Of a stretch of 64,000 nucleotides of DNA, positions 33,601 to 44,058 are shown piece after piece. Source of the stretch: Lantana camara (Eukaryota > Streptophyta > Magnoliopsida > Lamiales > Verbenaceae); assembly GCA_037501455.1 (NCBI GenBank), contig CM074860.1, positions 40,310,501 to 40,374,500 of the forward strand. Direction: 5' to 3'. The position numbers were made by a program, and so were the translations under genes. How positions within the stretch are numbered: position 1 is the stretch's first letter; the number at the start of each line of letters is the position of its first letter. The notes beneath the pieces were generated by a model, which was given only the letters and a program-made list of their open reading frames with translations, made no database searches and was not told where the DNA came from.

Positions 33601-34867
33601 CCTTCACCAACTTGCGAGCTTCCATAAACGATAAGAGTGGCACACTCTTCGACCCCACTTCTCCAATTAGCTCTTGACCCAACTTAATCTTCTTCTTAAA
33701 ACAATCAACTTCAGCCCGGTGCTGGTATAACCAATCCATCCCAAAGATTACCCCATACTTCTTCATAGGCATAACAATGAAATCTGCCGGATAATCTTTC
33801 CCCTCTATCAAAACTGAACAACCCCTGACAACCCGATCTGTCTGCAAACTACCTCCAAGAGGCGAACTCACAAAATAACAGGAATTTGAGCAAATAACAG
33901 GTAGGCACAGAGAAGCACATAGATCAGAAGATATAAAAGTATGCGTGGCACCCGGATCGAACAATGCATGAATGCTCGTGTTATGAATGCAAACGGTACC
34001 TTCCACCACGGCGTTTGGATCAACCTCGATATTCTGCTCCTCGCTCTCAAGAGCATAGGCTCGTGCCTGGACCGTCGGTCTTTGAGCTCCAGCTTGATAT
34101 CCTGGAATCTTATCCGGGCATGAAAAAGCCATATGATCTCCCTTCCCACAAATCAAGCACAACTTCAATCTCTTTCGGCAGTTGTTGTAAGAATGAGTTG
34201 GCCATCCACAATAAGTACACGGAGGCTGATCATTGCGAGATCCTTTAGGAGCCGGTGGAGCCTGAGGTGGTCGTGGAACAGGTGCAATCGGACCTCCTAC
34301 TTTAGGCTTCTTGAAAGGCCCTTTTTGTGGTGGAGCTGGTACATTCATCGGCCTCTTTCCTTTGTTAAATCCCGATCCGAATCCTGATCCTTGCCCTTGG
34401 CGATAAGCTGGCCTCCTCGCATTCACAGAATCTTCAACCTTTAAGGCTTTTGAAGTAGCCTTCGCCCAAGTGCTCGTATTAACTGCCTCTAAAGCGGTCT
34501 GGATATCCAGTCGAAGCCCTTGAACAAACTGCATAGCCTTATGGAAGCCATCGCCTGCTATATTTGGTGCATAGCGGGATAACCTCTCATACTCCGAAAT
34601 ATACTCGGCCACAGATCTCGATCCTTGCTTTAATTCGGTAAATTCTCTCAACCTTCGAGTACGTGATGAGGGAGGGATGAACTTGTTCTTAAATTCCCTT
34701 GTAAATACTTCCCAATTGATCTCCTCTCCAGTAGCCTCCAATACAATCCGCGTGCTTTCCCACCAAGAGTAGGCTTCCCCTTGTATTAAAGTGATAGTGC
34801 ATCGAGCCTTCTCTCGGGACTCACATGGAATGAGCTCCCATATCCTCTCTACCTCTTTCAGCCACAT
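30635..34867 (-). CDS. pol: gag-pol polyprotein of element D
   Basis: 1410 residues are open, covering gag from the capsid core through all of pol. From the internal Met: gag core about 1-150, a Pro/Lys-rich linker, zinc knuckles about 216-252 ([28 protein letters not shown]), protease at about 304 ([13 protein letters not shown]), RT with [12 protein letters not shown] and catalytic [10 protein letters not shown] near 631, RNase H near 777 ([13 protein letters not shown]), and integrase HHCC near 987. The DDE core has MDFVSGLP near 1048, IVSDRDPRF near 1109 and [15 protein letters not shown]. The chromodomain-like tail is at about 1359-1406 ([16 protein letters not shown]). All catalytic residues I looked for are present. 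The true start is 35143 in the same frame, beyond the TAG at 34922. The Met at 34867 is a convenient marker, not a proven start. Confidence 0.95.
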   Translation of the reverse strand: MWLKEVERIWELIPCESREKARCTITLIQGEAYSWWESTRIVLEATGEEINWEVFTREFKNKFIPPSSRTRRLREFTELKQGSRSVAEYISEYERLSRYAPNIAGDGFHKAMQFVQGLRLDIQTALEAVNTSTWAKATSKALKVEDSVNARRPAYRQGQGSGFGSGFNKGKRPMNVPAPPQKGPFKKPKVGGPIAPVPRPPQAPPAPKGSRNDQPPCTYCGWPTHSYNNCRKRLKLCLICGKGDHMAFSCPDKIPGYQAGAQRPTVQARAYALESEEQNIEVDPNAVVEGTVCIHNTSIHALFDPGATHTFISSDLCASLCLPVICSNSCYFVSSPLGGSLQTDRVVRGCSVLIEGKDYPADFIVMPMKKYGVIFGMDWLYQHRAEVDCFKKKIKLGQELIGEVGSKSVPLLSFMEARKLVKDGAMGFIAYLLNKPKDKSSFEETAVVKEYPDVFPENLGSLPPDREIEFVIDLYPGSEPYSKTPYRMAPAELKELKIQLEELLKSGYIRPSSSPWGAPVLFVKKKDGTLRMCIDYRELNRMTIKNKYPLPHIEDLFDMLQGSKVYSKLDLRQGYYQLKIREGDIPKTGFNTRYGHYEFVVMPFGLTNAPAAFMDMMHRIFRPYLDKFVVIFIDDILVYSKTPEDHARHLNLVLETLREHRLYAKFSKCEFWIDRVAFLGHVISSKGLEVDPSKIETVIQWQSPKNASKVRSFLGLAGYYRRFVKDFSKIVGPLTRLTKKEAKSEWDEACEASFQLLKEKLTTAPVLALPEGTEGYMVYTDASKEGLGCVLMQNGKVIAYASRKLKDHEQNYPTHDLELAAVIFALGKWRHYLYGVSFEIFSDHKSLQYLFSQKELNKRQRRWMEMLADYECTIRYHPGKANVVADALSRKSSVSSVKVETMDESESFKLRARIRNITVQPDLRQRLFEAQKADSEVQRLVQKARNDSESPFGFDDTGLLRFKNRVVVPEGLRRLILEEAHRSGYSIHPGGNKMYKDLRKFYWWNGLKRDVIDFVRHCLTCQVVKAEHQKPSGLLQPLPIPEWKWQQVAMDFVSGLPRVKGGLDGIWVIVDRLTKSAHFLAVRISDKVPKLAKKYVDEIVRLHGVPVSIVSDRDPRFTSRFWQELQRNLGTRLQFSTAFHPQTNGQSERLIKYLEDMLRACALDFSSSWNEQLPLIEFAYNNSFQASIEMAPYEALYGRKCRSPLFFDLEEWNWTKQEGVKRGENKEKPSKAVQEAIDKVQIIRQRMKAAQDRQKSYADHRRKDLQFEVGDRVFLKASPRKGFSRIGKGGKLNPRYLGPYEILEKIGDTAYRLDLPPSLIGIHNVFHVSQLRKYYPDEAEVIPVEEVELEPNLTFVQKPIKILDRKFQELRNRQIPLVKVLWRSDKTEEATWETEDKMKRFHPELFPDDQ

Positions 34868-34921
34868 TTCAGCCTGTATGTCATTTCCCTTGAAGAACTT
34901 GGGAGGTCTTTGATTCTGAAA

Positions 34922-35143
34922 CTACCTAAGTATAACAGAAAGTGGTGCCTCGGGCTGTACGGCAGGTGCAGGTGGTACTGGAGGTGCCAGTGGTACATAA
35001 TCTCGTAGCCTTTGATCTATAATATTGATAACTGAGTTGACAAAGGCCTCTGCCGGCGGTGGTTGTGGAGGTGGAGGTGTAGGAGTACGATCACGATGAT
35101 GACGTCGCCCTGGAGATCTATCTCGATGTCTACGTGGAGGCAT
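34922..35143 (-). CDS. gag: gag N-terminal fragment of element D, ended by in-frame TAG
   Basis: Starts MPPRRHRDRSPGRR at 35143, matching gag starts in A and B. It is Arg- and Pro-rich, with an INIIDQRLRDY segment, and ends at TAG 34922-34924 after 73 residues. The following codons stay in the same frame as the long gag-pol frame, so this is one nonsense codon and not a frameshift. It lies just before the capsid core. It may be simple decay; readthrough is conceivable but nothing in the context proves it. Confidence 0.88.
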   Translation of the reverse strand: MPPRRHRDRSPGRRHHRDRTPTPPPPQPPPAEAFVNSVINIIDQRLRDYVPLAPPVPPAPAVQPEAPLSVILR

Positions 35144-35264
35144 CCTGTCAATAAACACTAAAATGCGTGCTATTTTTAGTCTATGCATGTTAATGCAAAT
35201 AATTCAATCAAAATTCAAAATTTAAATCAATCAAGCACAAAAGAGATGCATATACAACACATTG

Positions 35265-35347
35265 TCAAGTAGTCCCTAAGCCGAACGACCTAGACTGACT
35301 TACACGACACGAGAGCCCGGGTTTTGCAACCCTAAGCTCTGATACCA
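35265..35347 (-). other. primer binding site and conserved leader of element D
   Basis: GCTCTGATACCA (35336-35347; minus TGGTATCAGAGC) is 8 nt from the 5' LTR. The sense leader has GGTTGCAAAACCCGGGCTCT, GTGTCGTGTAAG, TCTAGGTCGTTCGG and CTTAGGGAC blocks conserved with A, B and F. Confidence 0.9.
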
Positions 35348-35355
35348 CTTAAGGA

Positions 35356-37943
35356 TGTAACACCCAAGCGCAAGGTGCCACATCCCCCGTACCGAGACCC
35401 GACCCGAATATGAAATGGACGATCCATACCCGAGCCAAATCACGGCGAACGGGGACAAACACACACTCTAAGCTAGGCGGGCTAACCATTGAAACCAAAT
35501 AACAACATAAAACATTAAAGCGGAAGCAAAGAACGAACATATAACATATATATGTACCAAGAGCATCCAAGCTCCAAAAATCATTCATGTACATCAGCAA
35601 TTGCCATCACGGCCCAAAACATGTACGCTCCGAGATAATATTCATATACAATAATCAAAATAAAAGTATGCAAGTGTAAGACTCAAAATACAGAGCTAGA
35701 GATGAATGCAAGACCTAGGACTTGTATTCCCGCCTAGCTCCCTCAACACCTGCACAAAATAACTGAAAACCAAACGGGTTCAGTCCAAAAGGGACTGGTG
35801 GGTATAAAACAGGGCATAGATATAATATATGACGGTAATTAAGCAATCACATGCAAGCTATAATCCCAAGTGAGGTTTTTAAAGACTTTCCCAAGGGGGT
35901 GAAAAGAATCATCAAAAGGGATTATAACGAATCATTAACATTAGGTCATTATTGGCCCGGCGAGTGGGCGTGCATTATCTCCAACCAACACCTTGTGTAA
36001 ACCATTTAAACATTCATTCATTTATTCTTATCATGCAATCAATCTTTTGTGCACATTCATTAACATTTACTCCTTCTTCCTCCGGTTTGGTGGTGGGTTT
36101 GCAAGGCCCGACCACCCATTCGTTGACCAAAAGGGGTTACATGACTCCCCAGATGGCGCTCAGCGTCCATTCCTCGCTAACTCCTAACGAGGTCCGGTTA
36201 CGCCGTTAATTGGTGGAACTAGTGTGAGGGTTCACCGTCGGCCCGTGCCTCCCCGGATAGCCACTCACACTAAGTCCCTGGGCCCCATTCGTGCATTCGA
36301 TCATTCCTCGCCAAAACATTAGGTAGGATTGATAAAAAAAATAAGGCTTTACGTTGAAATATTTACTCTTTAAAACGACTCTCTATATATATATATTAAT
36401 TTTGGTCGAAAACTTTCACATTGAAGGTATATATAGGGTTTTGTATCTACATAGAAGAAAAACCCACCTTAAACCGTCAAAAGAAGAAACACGAGCCTCA
36501 CTGACCGGCCTCGTCTCCAACGTGATCAAAATCTGTGCAAGAAAAGTGAAGTGAGACTCAATATGACCAAATAAGACGCTCGGCAATGCAATGATCATGA
36601 TATGAATGTATAAAAGATTAAATTATATTATGGAAATGTTCATGTGCACTATTAATACATTTTATTTAAATCATATAACCAAAGTATACAAATTAAATCA
36701 TATTCAAGTTGGAACAAACAATTACATATACTTAATTAAATCAAATAACACTTAATACATAACCAAAGTATACAATCACATGCATGTACAGTAGCATGCA
36801 ACCGAAATGCATGAGAAACAGAGTGTGACACGCCCGTGTCACAGAAATGCACTAAGCCGTGACACCCCCGTGTCACGGTACAGCGGAAAATCATGCACGA
36901 AAACAAGGTGACACGCCCGTGTCACAAAAACAAAGCAAACCGTGACACCCCCGTGTCACGGTACAGAAAATCAGCCCAACCATGCATGCACCCCCGTGTC
37001 ACGCTAAGCAAGGCAAAAGTGACATGCCCGTGTCACTGTGCGTAACAGAGAAAAACAGAGCAACAACGCGACAGCAACAACAACCAACCCAAAACACCAA
37101 CTCCAACCAATAAATGCAATCCAAACTTGAATAAACATGTGACCATACTTAAAGCACAATAAAATCTAACATATAAACCCATATCATGCATTGATCCTCA
37201 AGAATCCATCAATTAAAACCCATAAGCCAACCTATGATCTAAGCTCCTAAACTTCACAACATGTGCATCAAACTTAAGCTCAAAGTTGCTAAACATGCTT
37301 CCGATAACGATTACACAAATCAACCAATACATACCAAAGCCCTAGCTACCACATAATCCAAGAAATTCATCAAAGTTCCACAATTACCTCAAATGAAAGA
37401 AATGAGAGAAGAGAAGAAGAGATGATGTTGATGATGCTTGATTGTCCACAATTCTCACGAATATGGAGCTTGAAAGTTGAAATTTCCTACTTAGCTTGAG
37501 GAGGGTGGCTCGGTTGAACAAGGAAGGAGGAGCAATTGTGTATGTGATGAATGTATGAAAGAAAGGAAGAGAGGAACGTGATAAGCTGCTATGAGGGAAA
37601 AAGAATTAGCCAAAATTACTATTAAGTCCTCCAATTTATTAAGTTATGCAAGTGAAACCCCAAGCTTTTGAAATGTAATCAATTAAATCCATGCAATTAG
37701 GTCCTCAAAGTTCATGAAATGCTCAATTAAGATCATAACGAAATTAAATCAAGTTCGGAAAATTGATTCACATTGCAATCAAGTTCGAATGAAGCAATAA
37801 GTATCAAGTTGTAAAGAATTCACAAAATTCTTAACATTAAATACGTACACAATTAACATATATAAACATGTAAAATAATTATTTTGCGCAATTAGGTAAA
37901 CAATTACATCATACCTGTACGGCCGAAATATCGGGGTGTCACA
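35356..37943 (-). repeat. 5' LTR of element D
   Basis: Nearly identical to 28026-30601. Differences seen by eye are eight transitions, one transversion, a 12-bp indel near 36294 and two single-base indels. The palindrome array is at 36825-37038, where one copy has GTGACAT in place of GTGACAC. The hairpins are at 35781-35797 and 35955-35969. Confidence 0.97.
36825..37038 (-). repeat. U3 palindrome array in 5' LTR of D
   Basis: The same six GTGACAC-(G/C)CCC-GTGTCAC units as at 29483-29695. The last copy carries a C-to-T change in its arm (GTGACATGCCC), while the 3' LTR copy is intact. Confidence 0.92.
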
Positions 37944-37948
37944 GCAAC

Positions 37949-38160
37949 ACACACACGCCCAGGCCAAGGTGAAGAAGAAAAAAGAGGTAACGGGCGTTAC
38001 TCTAAGCAAGAAGAAAAGAGGTAACGGGCGTTAAAGGCTACAGGCGATCCTCACTCCATGGTAATGGGAGTTACCAAATGCACAAGAAGCCGGGGTAACG
38101 AGCGTTACCCCCACGAATCTCCAAATTTGCAGCAGTTCGAACTCCCCTGTTCCACATCTC
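37949..38160 (-). repeat. outer gypsy LTR, segment 3, with GTAAC palindrome array
   Basis: The outer LTR resumes after the GCAAC duplication. The array 37987-38111 has GTAAC-GGGC-GTTAC (37987-38000), an imperfect second copy near 38021-38034, TGGTAA/TTACCA (38059-38076) and 8-nt arms GGGGTAAC/GTTACCCC around GAGC (38092-38111). Element E is inserted at 38160. Confidence 0.88.
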
Positions 38161-38547
38161 TGTTGGAAAATACGAATCAGAAAGCAACGGAATTTAAAAA
38201 TTTTTTCCAACAAAAGGATCTTGGACTCGCAACCGTGTAACCAAATTCGTGGGGATTAGAAACTTACATTCTTAATTGTCTTTCTTGAAGCGTTTCAAGC
38301 CACCCAAGAACGCTCTTCTCGCGGCTTGATCCCCTCTCCTTGGTAAAGCTCGAATCTTTAAAATTCTAACTTGAAGCTCTCTAGAGATAGTCCACCAACT
38401 TGACTACAATCTAACTAGTAAGGATGCTAGTTCTCTAGTTAGTGTTTAGGCTTAACCTAGGGTTTCGTTTATCTTGGAGAAAGGATGGTGTTCAACACAT
38501 GAACCAAAATAATTGCCAATTAGCTCTAAGGGGAGCTCGAGCTCCCC

Positions 38548-38555
38548 TATTTATA
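38548..38555 (-). promoter_or_regulatory. candidate TATA box of copia element E
   Basis: TATAAATA on the minus strand, enclosed by CTCCCC and GGGGAG arms, so it sits in the loop of an inverted repeat. The same arrangement is at 46748-46755 in the 5' LTR. It is a strong match to the plant TATA consensus; the start site was not determined. Confidence 0.6.
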
Positions 38556-38863
38556 AGAGGGGAGTGTTCGAAATTCCTAGTCCTTATGGACTAGGGTTTC
38601 GGTCCCTCTCTCTCTCCTATTACTTGATCATCAAGTATTTTGACTTTGACTTTGAATTTTAATTCAAATCAACTTTCAAGAGAGCTAAAATATCCAAACT
38701 ATTTTTGGATAATTTTACACTTTATTTATTTAAAATAAATAACTTGTTTTATCTAATTAATTAATTCATAATTAATTAACTAGATTATTTTTCTCCAAAA
38801 TTAGACTTTCTTGTTAATTCAAAATTAAACCAAAGTCTGTTAAATAATTAACACATTTAATTA

Positions 38864-38894
<31 letters not shown>

Positions 38895-38909
38895 CGATAT
38901 ACATATATA

Positions 38910-38979
38910 CATGTGTGGGACACGTGTCACAAGGACACGTGTCACTCACGTGACCCACACGTGTGGTTTCATACATGTG
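38910..38979 (-). promoter_or_regulatory. G-box (CACGTG) cluster in copia 3' LTR
   Basis: Four perfect CACGTG palindromes start at 38921, 38936, 38947 and 38958. CATGTG variants at 38910 and 38974 are CACGTG in the other LTR. G-boxes bind plant bZIP and bHLH factors (established), and the cluster is upstream of the TATA candidate in sense orientation. Confidence 0.75.
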
Positions 38980-40107
38980 GAACCCTTTTTGGCCCGATTA
39001 ACTCGTTTAATCATTTTAAAGCCTCAACTCATGTAACCAAGTTGTTGTGTGTGACCCTATAGGTTCTCAATTCAATTAGCAGTGACCCTAATTAATTAAT
39101 TCACTAATTAATTAATCAGTCCACAGATTAAACGACCGTAGTCTAGCAACAGGTGTTTAACCCCTAGCTGAATTGGGATGTTCGGATTCGACAGAACCTT
39201 TAAGTCATTGATTCATGTGAGATACAATCCTCCTACTTACTATCTCTCAACCAAGATCTAGGGTAAGGCAATAATCAGAACCCTAATAATCCGGTCTTAA
39301 AGCTAAGTGCATTTCATATCCATTTGATCTCAATCCGAGAAACCTTTTTCTTGATGTCTTGATCTACTGCCTTGGCCAAGGACTCCATATGGCATATGAA
39401 TGACTCACACAATAAGAGATCACCTTGCATATGCAAGTGTAGGTCCTTTCTTGATTCTCATTCACTTTTATGAATCACTTGTGCAGCCCCAGCATAAGCC
39501 TTGAATCAGTTGTCTAAGGCGACACCCTTTAAAGCTTGTACCTAAGACTACAGAGTTAACTCATAAAGTGAGAAGGAACCTCAAGTCTTAAGGATCAATT
39601 AATCACATCAATGACTCGTGAGATATTTCCTAATCTGGAAGTTTCCATTTCCTGAAATAGAAACTTCCTTTCCCATTTAGGAATCTTCTCACACGGGGCA
39701 CCTCAGTGAACTTACTTATTGAAGTAAGCACCCTCATGTATCACGCACGTATCAACTATACACTTTGCACCTCCATGAAACAAGGTGGTCCTTCTTAAGG
39801 GCGTGATCCCACAAGCAAGCATTAGAGGAGTCAGGTTGACACTCCCACTGTCGGTAGGACTCATCAGCTTGGGGTATTTTACTAATCATGAGTTATGTGA
39901 TATAGGGCTCGTTTCATGAACCATTTCACCTAAATGGTAGAGTCCTAAAGTCATCAGGATTAGGGGAGTTCTCATACATGCACATATAAAGTAAACGCAT
40001 ACCAAACAAGAGCATATAAAGAAGTGTTGCCTCAATTCATTGTTTCATTCAAAGATTGTCTGTGATTACAATAAGGAAAAGCACAAAGCGGATATACAAT
40101 CGGCTTT

Positions 40108-40800
40108 CTAGGGCACTATTCCTAACAATCTTCCACTTGCCCGCCAAAGCCATTCTAAAGCTACTCTAAGTCTCATCTTCTGAAGATGACCTTGGAAAGC
40201 TTCTCGACTAAGGGGTTTAGTAAGTGGATCTGCCACGTTCTCTGCTGATGTGACCCTCTTAATTTGCACATCTCCTCTTTTGATAATATCACGGATTAGG
40301 TGATACTTCCTCATAATGTGCTTGATCCGTTGGTGAGATCTTGGTTCTCTTGCTTGTGCAACCGCCCCAGTGTTGTCACAAAACAGAGTAATGGGGTCTT
40401 TCATGCTAGGAACAACATTCAACTCTTGAATGAAGTTTCTAATCCAAACACCTTCCTTAGCTGCATCATTTGCAGCTAAGTATTCGGCCTCAGTGGTCGA
40501 ATCTGCAGTGGTAGTATGCTTGGAACTCTTCTAACTCACTGCTCCGCCGTTAAGGTAGAAAATGTATCCTGACATTGACTTAAAATTATCTAAGTCAGAT
40601 GCAAAGCTGGCATCGCAGTATCCTTCGACAGTAAGATCTTTTTGACCTCCGTAAACTAAGAATAAATCTTTAGTACTTTTCAAGTATTTAAGAATATTCT
40701 TCACGGCAGCCCAGTGACCATCTGCAGGGTCAGATTGGAAACGACTTGTAACACTAAGTGCATAAGCCACATCCGGTCGAGTACATAATATTGCATACAT
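40108..40800 (-). pseudogene. pol: copia RNase H of element E
   Basis: Reads CTRPDVAYALSVTSRFQ, the end of RT, then RNase H with GYCDASFASDLDNFKSMSGY. An in-frame TAG at 40531-40533 follows. Beyond it come TTEAEYLAA, LFCDNTGAVAQA and HIMRKYHLIRD, ending ADPLTKPLS. The terminal stop at 40108 is inside the 3' LTR. It is frame-shifted from RT near 40800. The enzyme would remove the RNA strand during cDNA synthesis. Confidence 0.9.
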
Positions 40801-42266
40801 CTACCTATTGCTGACGCATAAGGTGTATGAGTCATTCTCTCCTTCTCAAGGTTAGTCTTAGGACACATCTTCTTTGAAAGACATGTTCCTACACTCATAG
40901 GAAGGTTCTTAACCTTTGTTGACTCCATATTGAATCTCTTCAATACTTTGTCAATGTACATCGACTGTGATAGTCCTATTAACCTTCTAGATCTATCTCG
41001 ATAGATTTTAATTCCAAGGATATAGGACGCATCACCAAGATCTTTCATCTCGAATTGGTTTGATAACCATAACTTAGTAACTTTCATGTCATCCTTCGAA
41101 TTCCCAATAAGAAGGATGTCATCAACATAAAGTACTAAGAATTGCACTGAGGTCTCCAATTCCTTTCTATACACACAGGACTCATTCGAAATTTGAATGG
41201 AGCCAAACGCCTTGACTGATTCATCAAATCGAATGTTCCAATTCCTAGAAGCCTGTTTCAATCCATAGATTGAACTTTGGAGTTTGCAAACCTTTTGCTC
41301 ACTCCCATTGAATGTGAAACCTATGGGTTGCTCCATATAAATGTCTTTATCAATGTCACTATTGAGAAAGGCAGTTTTCACATCCATTTGCCATATCTCA
41401 TAGTCATAATACGCAGCAATGACAAGCATGATCCGAATAGACTTTTGCATTGCAACTGGCGAAAAAGTTTCATCAAAATCCACGCCGGGTCTTTGAGTGA
41501 ATCCTTTTGCAACCAGTCTTGCTTTGTAGGATGCAATGCTTCCATCAACTCCAAGCTTTCTCTTAAAGATCCATTTGCAACTTATGGGTTTGACCCCATC
41601 AGGCAAATCTACCAAGGTCCAAACTTGGTTGGAGTTCATGGAGTCCATTTCGGATTTCATGGCTTCTATCCACTGTTCAGAGTCAGAATCTGAAAGTGCC
41701 TCCTCATATGTTAAAGGATCATTATCCTTTTGAGAGATTTCATGGAAGAATCCATACCATCTCTCCGGATGTCTAGGAGTGCGTTCAGAACACCTTAGAG
41801 GAGGATTTTCGTGTGTAGCGAAATTCGTGATTGGTTGTGGTTGGTCAGAAGGGGACGTTTCTTCAGTGGGTGGTGTGGGATCACTTTGTACTTCTTCTAG
41901 TTCTATGATCTTACCTTTCTTTTCTTTAAGGAACGGTTCCTCCAGAAAAGTGGCATTTCTGGAAACGAACACCTTTTGCTCAGATTGATCATAGAAGTAG
42001 TATCCTATGGATTCCTTAGGATAACCTACAAAGTAGCATAAGTTAGAACGAGATTCTAACTTATCTCCCACTGTCCTCTTCACGTAAGCAGGACAACCCC
42101 AAATTCTTAAGTAAGAATAACTAGGGATTTTACCATGCCACATTTCATAGGGCGTTTTAGGGACTGACTTAGAGGGAACTAGATTCAAAATCTTTGCTGC
42201 ACTGTCTAGGGCATAACCCCAGAAAGAAGGTGGTAAGTCAGTGAAACTCATCATGGAACGAACCAT
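40701..42266 (-). pseudogene. pol: copia integrase C-terminus and reverse transcriptase of element E
   Basis: 521 open residues. The integrase C-terminal part has WGYALDSAAKILNLVPSKSV, PYEMWHGKIPSYSYLRIWGC and YYFYDQSEQKVFVSRNATF. The RT starts QVWTLVDLPDGVKPISCKW, continues ARLVAKGFTQ, TFSPVAMQKSIR and MDVKTAFLNSDI, and has the catalytic LYVDDILLIG. The frame is continuous with the upstream integrase piece apart from the TAG at 42309. It ends through a frameshift near 40800. All RT motifs are intact. Confidence 0.93.
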
Positions 42267-42308
42267 ATCAAGTAAGGTTCGATTCCTTCTCTCAGAAACT
42301 CCATTAAG

Positions 42309-42656
42309 CTAAGGAGTTCCCGGAGGAGTCCACTGAGAGATAATCCCATTATCTTTGAGATGATTAAGGAATTCTTCACTAAGATATTCACCTCCTCGAT
42401 CAGATCGAAGTGCTTTGATCTTGTGACCAGTTTGGTTCTCAACCTCCTTTTGAAATTCTAAGAATTTCTCAAAAGCTTCAGATTTATACTTCATTAAGTA
42501 TACATAACCATACCGATTGAAGTCACCAGTAAAGGTTATGAAATACTGATGATTGTTTCTAGTGCTTACACTAAGCGGTCCACAAACATCAGTATGGATC
42601 AGATCCAAGACCTTAGTGGCACGTTCCACAGTCCCTTTAAAAGAAACTTTGGACAT
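42309..42656 (-). pseudogene. pol: copia integrase core of element E
   Basis: Integrase core with first Asp in DLIHTDVCGPLS, second Asp in ALRSDRGGEYLS, and the TPPGTP segment just before the catalytic Glu region. It is cut by TAG 42309-42311; the GVSERRNRTLLD-type Glu motif is readable just beyond the stop in the same frame. Confidence 0.9.
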
Positions 42657-42705
42657 CTTTCCTTTGAGACAGGATTCGCAAGAAGTAAACTCTTTGAGAT
42701 CATTT

Positions 42706-44058
42706 TCAGAGAATGATCCTAAAGTGTTTCTTGCTAATTCTGTTCTTGGACATGTGTCCTAATCTAGCGTGCCATAAGGGAGCTGAAACTTTGTCATCTC
42801 TCTTACGTTTAGTTTCTCGTTGTATATTCATAATATTGATATTCTGAGTTAGATAAAGTCCATTACTTAGAGTACCGATGTGAACGGAAGAGTTGCTCCG
42901 TTTGATAAAATATTTACCATTCTTAATATAAGTTTCATAACCTTCACAATCTAAAATTAGAACTGAAATTATATTACGAATAATGCTCGGTACATAAAGG
43001 ACTTTATTTAAGACTAACTCAAAACTACCTAAATCTAATCTAATTGTGCCTAAAGCTCGAGCTTCAACGTTTGAGCCATCGCCGATCTTCAAGACACATT
43101 CTCCTTCTTTGAGTTGTTGGACTTCACTTAGCATCTGTACATCATTACAGATATGAGTTCCACAACCGGTATCAAGTACCCAAGAACTAGGATTAATAGA
43201 AAGATTTACTTCAACGAGAAAGGTACCTTTCTTTAGAGTAGCCTTGTACTCTGGGCAGTTTCTCCTCCAATGTCCCGCTTTGCCACAATGGAAGCAAACA
43301 TGCTCTTTCTGATCACGCTTCTTCTTTTGGGCCTTCCCCTTCGAAACGCCACAAGTGGGCCTAAGGGGTTTCTTCTTCTTCTTTTGGGCTCTCTTTCCCT
43401 TACCTTTAGAAGGCCCAGAAGAGGAAGATGGAGCATTCACCATCAAAACCTTATTGTCCTTCTTGATCGTGCTTTCAGCAGTCACAAGCTGACTAATCAG
43501 CTCAGCTACAGTAGCACCAGCATGATTCATGTTGAAGTTAAGGACAAATGGGTTGAATGATGGTGGGAGCGAAGCTAGCAAAAAATCCACTGAAAACTCA
43601 TCTTTCAGTGGCATGTCCATCGAAGTAAGTTTCTCAGTAAGGGCGAGAAACTTGAGTCCATCTTCATGGACACTTGAACCTTCCCTCATTCTCAAGTGGA
43701 ACAATTCCTTTGAAGTGTTATACCTTGTAACACGTTCATGAGGGCGGTAAAGTTGCTCTAAGTGGTCGTAAATCTCCCAAGCGAATTCCATGGCCTCATG
43801 TTGCCTTTGCAAGTCCGGAGACATGTTAGCCAACATAAGGCAACGGGCTTGGAGATTATCATCCTTCCACTTTTGAATCGCGTCCCGCTCGGCCCGAGTG
43901 GGAGCCTCCCCTTCGGGACTAGGCTCCCCTTCGAAGAGACCATAAGTTCTCTTCTCAGAATCTAAAATGATTTTTAGATTCCTCAGCCAATCAGAATAAT
44001 TGGGACCAGTCAACTTGTTTGACTCGAGGATCGATACAAGAGGGTTTTTGGTTGCCAT
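42706..44058 (-). pseudogene. gag: copia gag, protease and GAG-pre-integrase of element E
   Basis: 450 residues from MATKNPLVSILE (44058). The gag core has LTGPNYSDWLRNLKIIL, LMLANMSPDLQRQHE and FNPFVLNFNMN. A Lys-rich stretch leads to the zinc knuckle CFHCGKAGHWRRNC. The aspartic protease site is WVLDTGCGTHIC, followed by the pre-integrase LWHARLGHMSKNRI with the two His of the zinc domain. The frame is lost near 42720, before the Cys pair (a CESC-type motif in another frame). Confidence 0.93.

Larger units (their letters stand above)
28026..37943 (-). mobile_element. Ty3/gypsy LTR retrotransposon D (young, nearly intact)
   Basis: A 9.9-kb element on the minus strand with a perfect GCAAC target duplication (28021-28025 and 37944-37948). 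Its LTRs of 2576 and 2588 bp differ at about nine substitutions and three small indels by eye (about 0.4%). It has a canonical primer site, polypurine tract and gag-pol in one frame, interrupted by a single TAG in gag (34922-34924). It is inserted in the outer LTR immediately upstream (plus-strand coordinates) of that LTR's palindrome array. Domain order with integrase before a chromodomain-like tail, plus long LTRs, points to a Tekay/Del-type chromovirus (inference). Confidence 0.97.
38161..40127 (-). repeat. 3' LTR of element E
   Basis: Contains a dinucleotide TA microsatellite (about 38869-38894), a cluster of CACGTG G-boxes (38921, 38936, 38947, 38958) and a TATA candidate TATAAATA (minus, 38548-38555) beside the perfect 18-bp palindrome GGGGAGCTCGAGCTCCCC (38530-38547). 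The pol stop codon lies in its first 20 sense nucleotides (40108-40110). Confidence 0.94.

Noticed and set aside
28021..37948. D and the outer LTR as one rearranged element
   Set aside because: The perfect GCAAC duplication and complete LTR pair show D is a separate later insertion.
38869..38894. TA dinucleotide run as a possible special element
   Set aside because: It is an ordinary microsatellite, with a shorter interrupted run at the same place in the other LTR.
41277..41693. 138-codon plus-strand frame in copia E
   Set aside because: It overlaps the RT frame on the opposite strand, which carries all the expected motifs.
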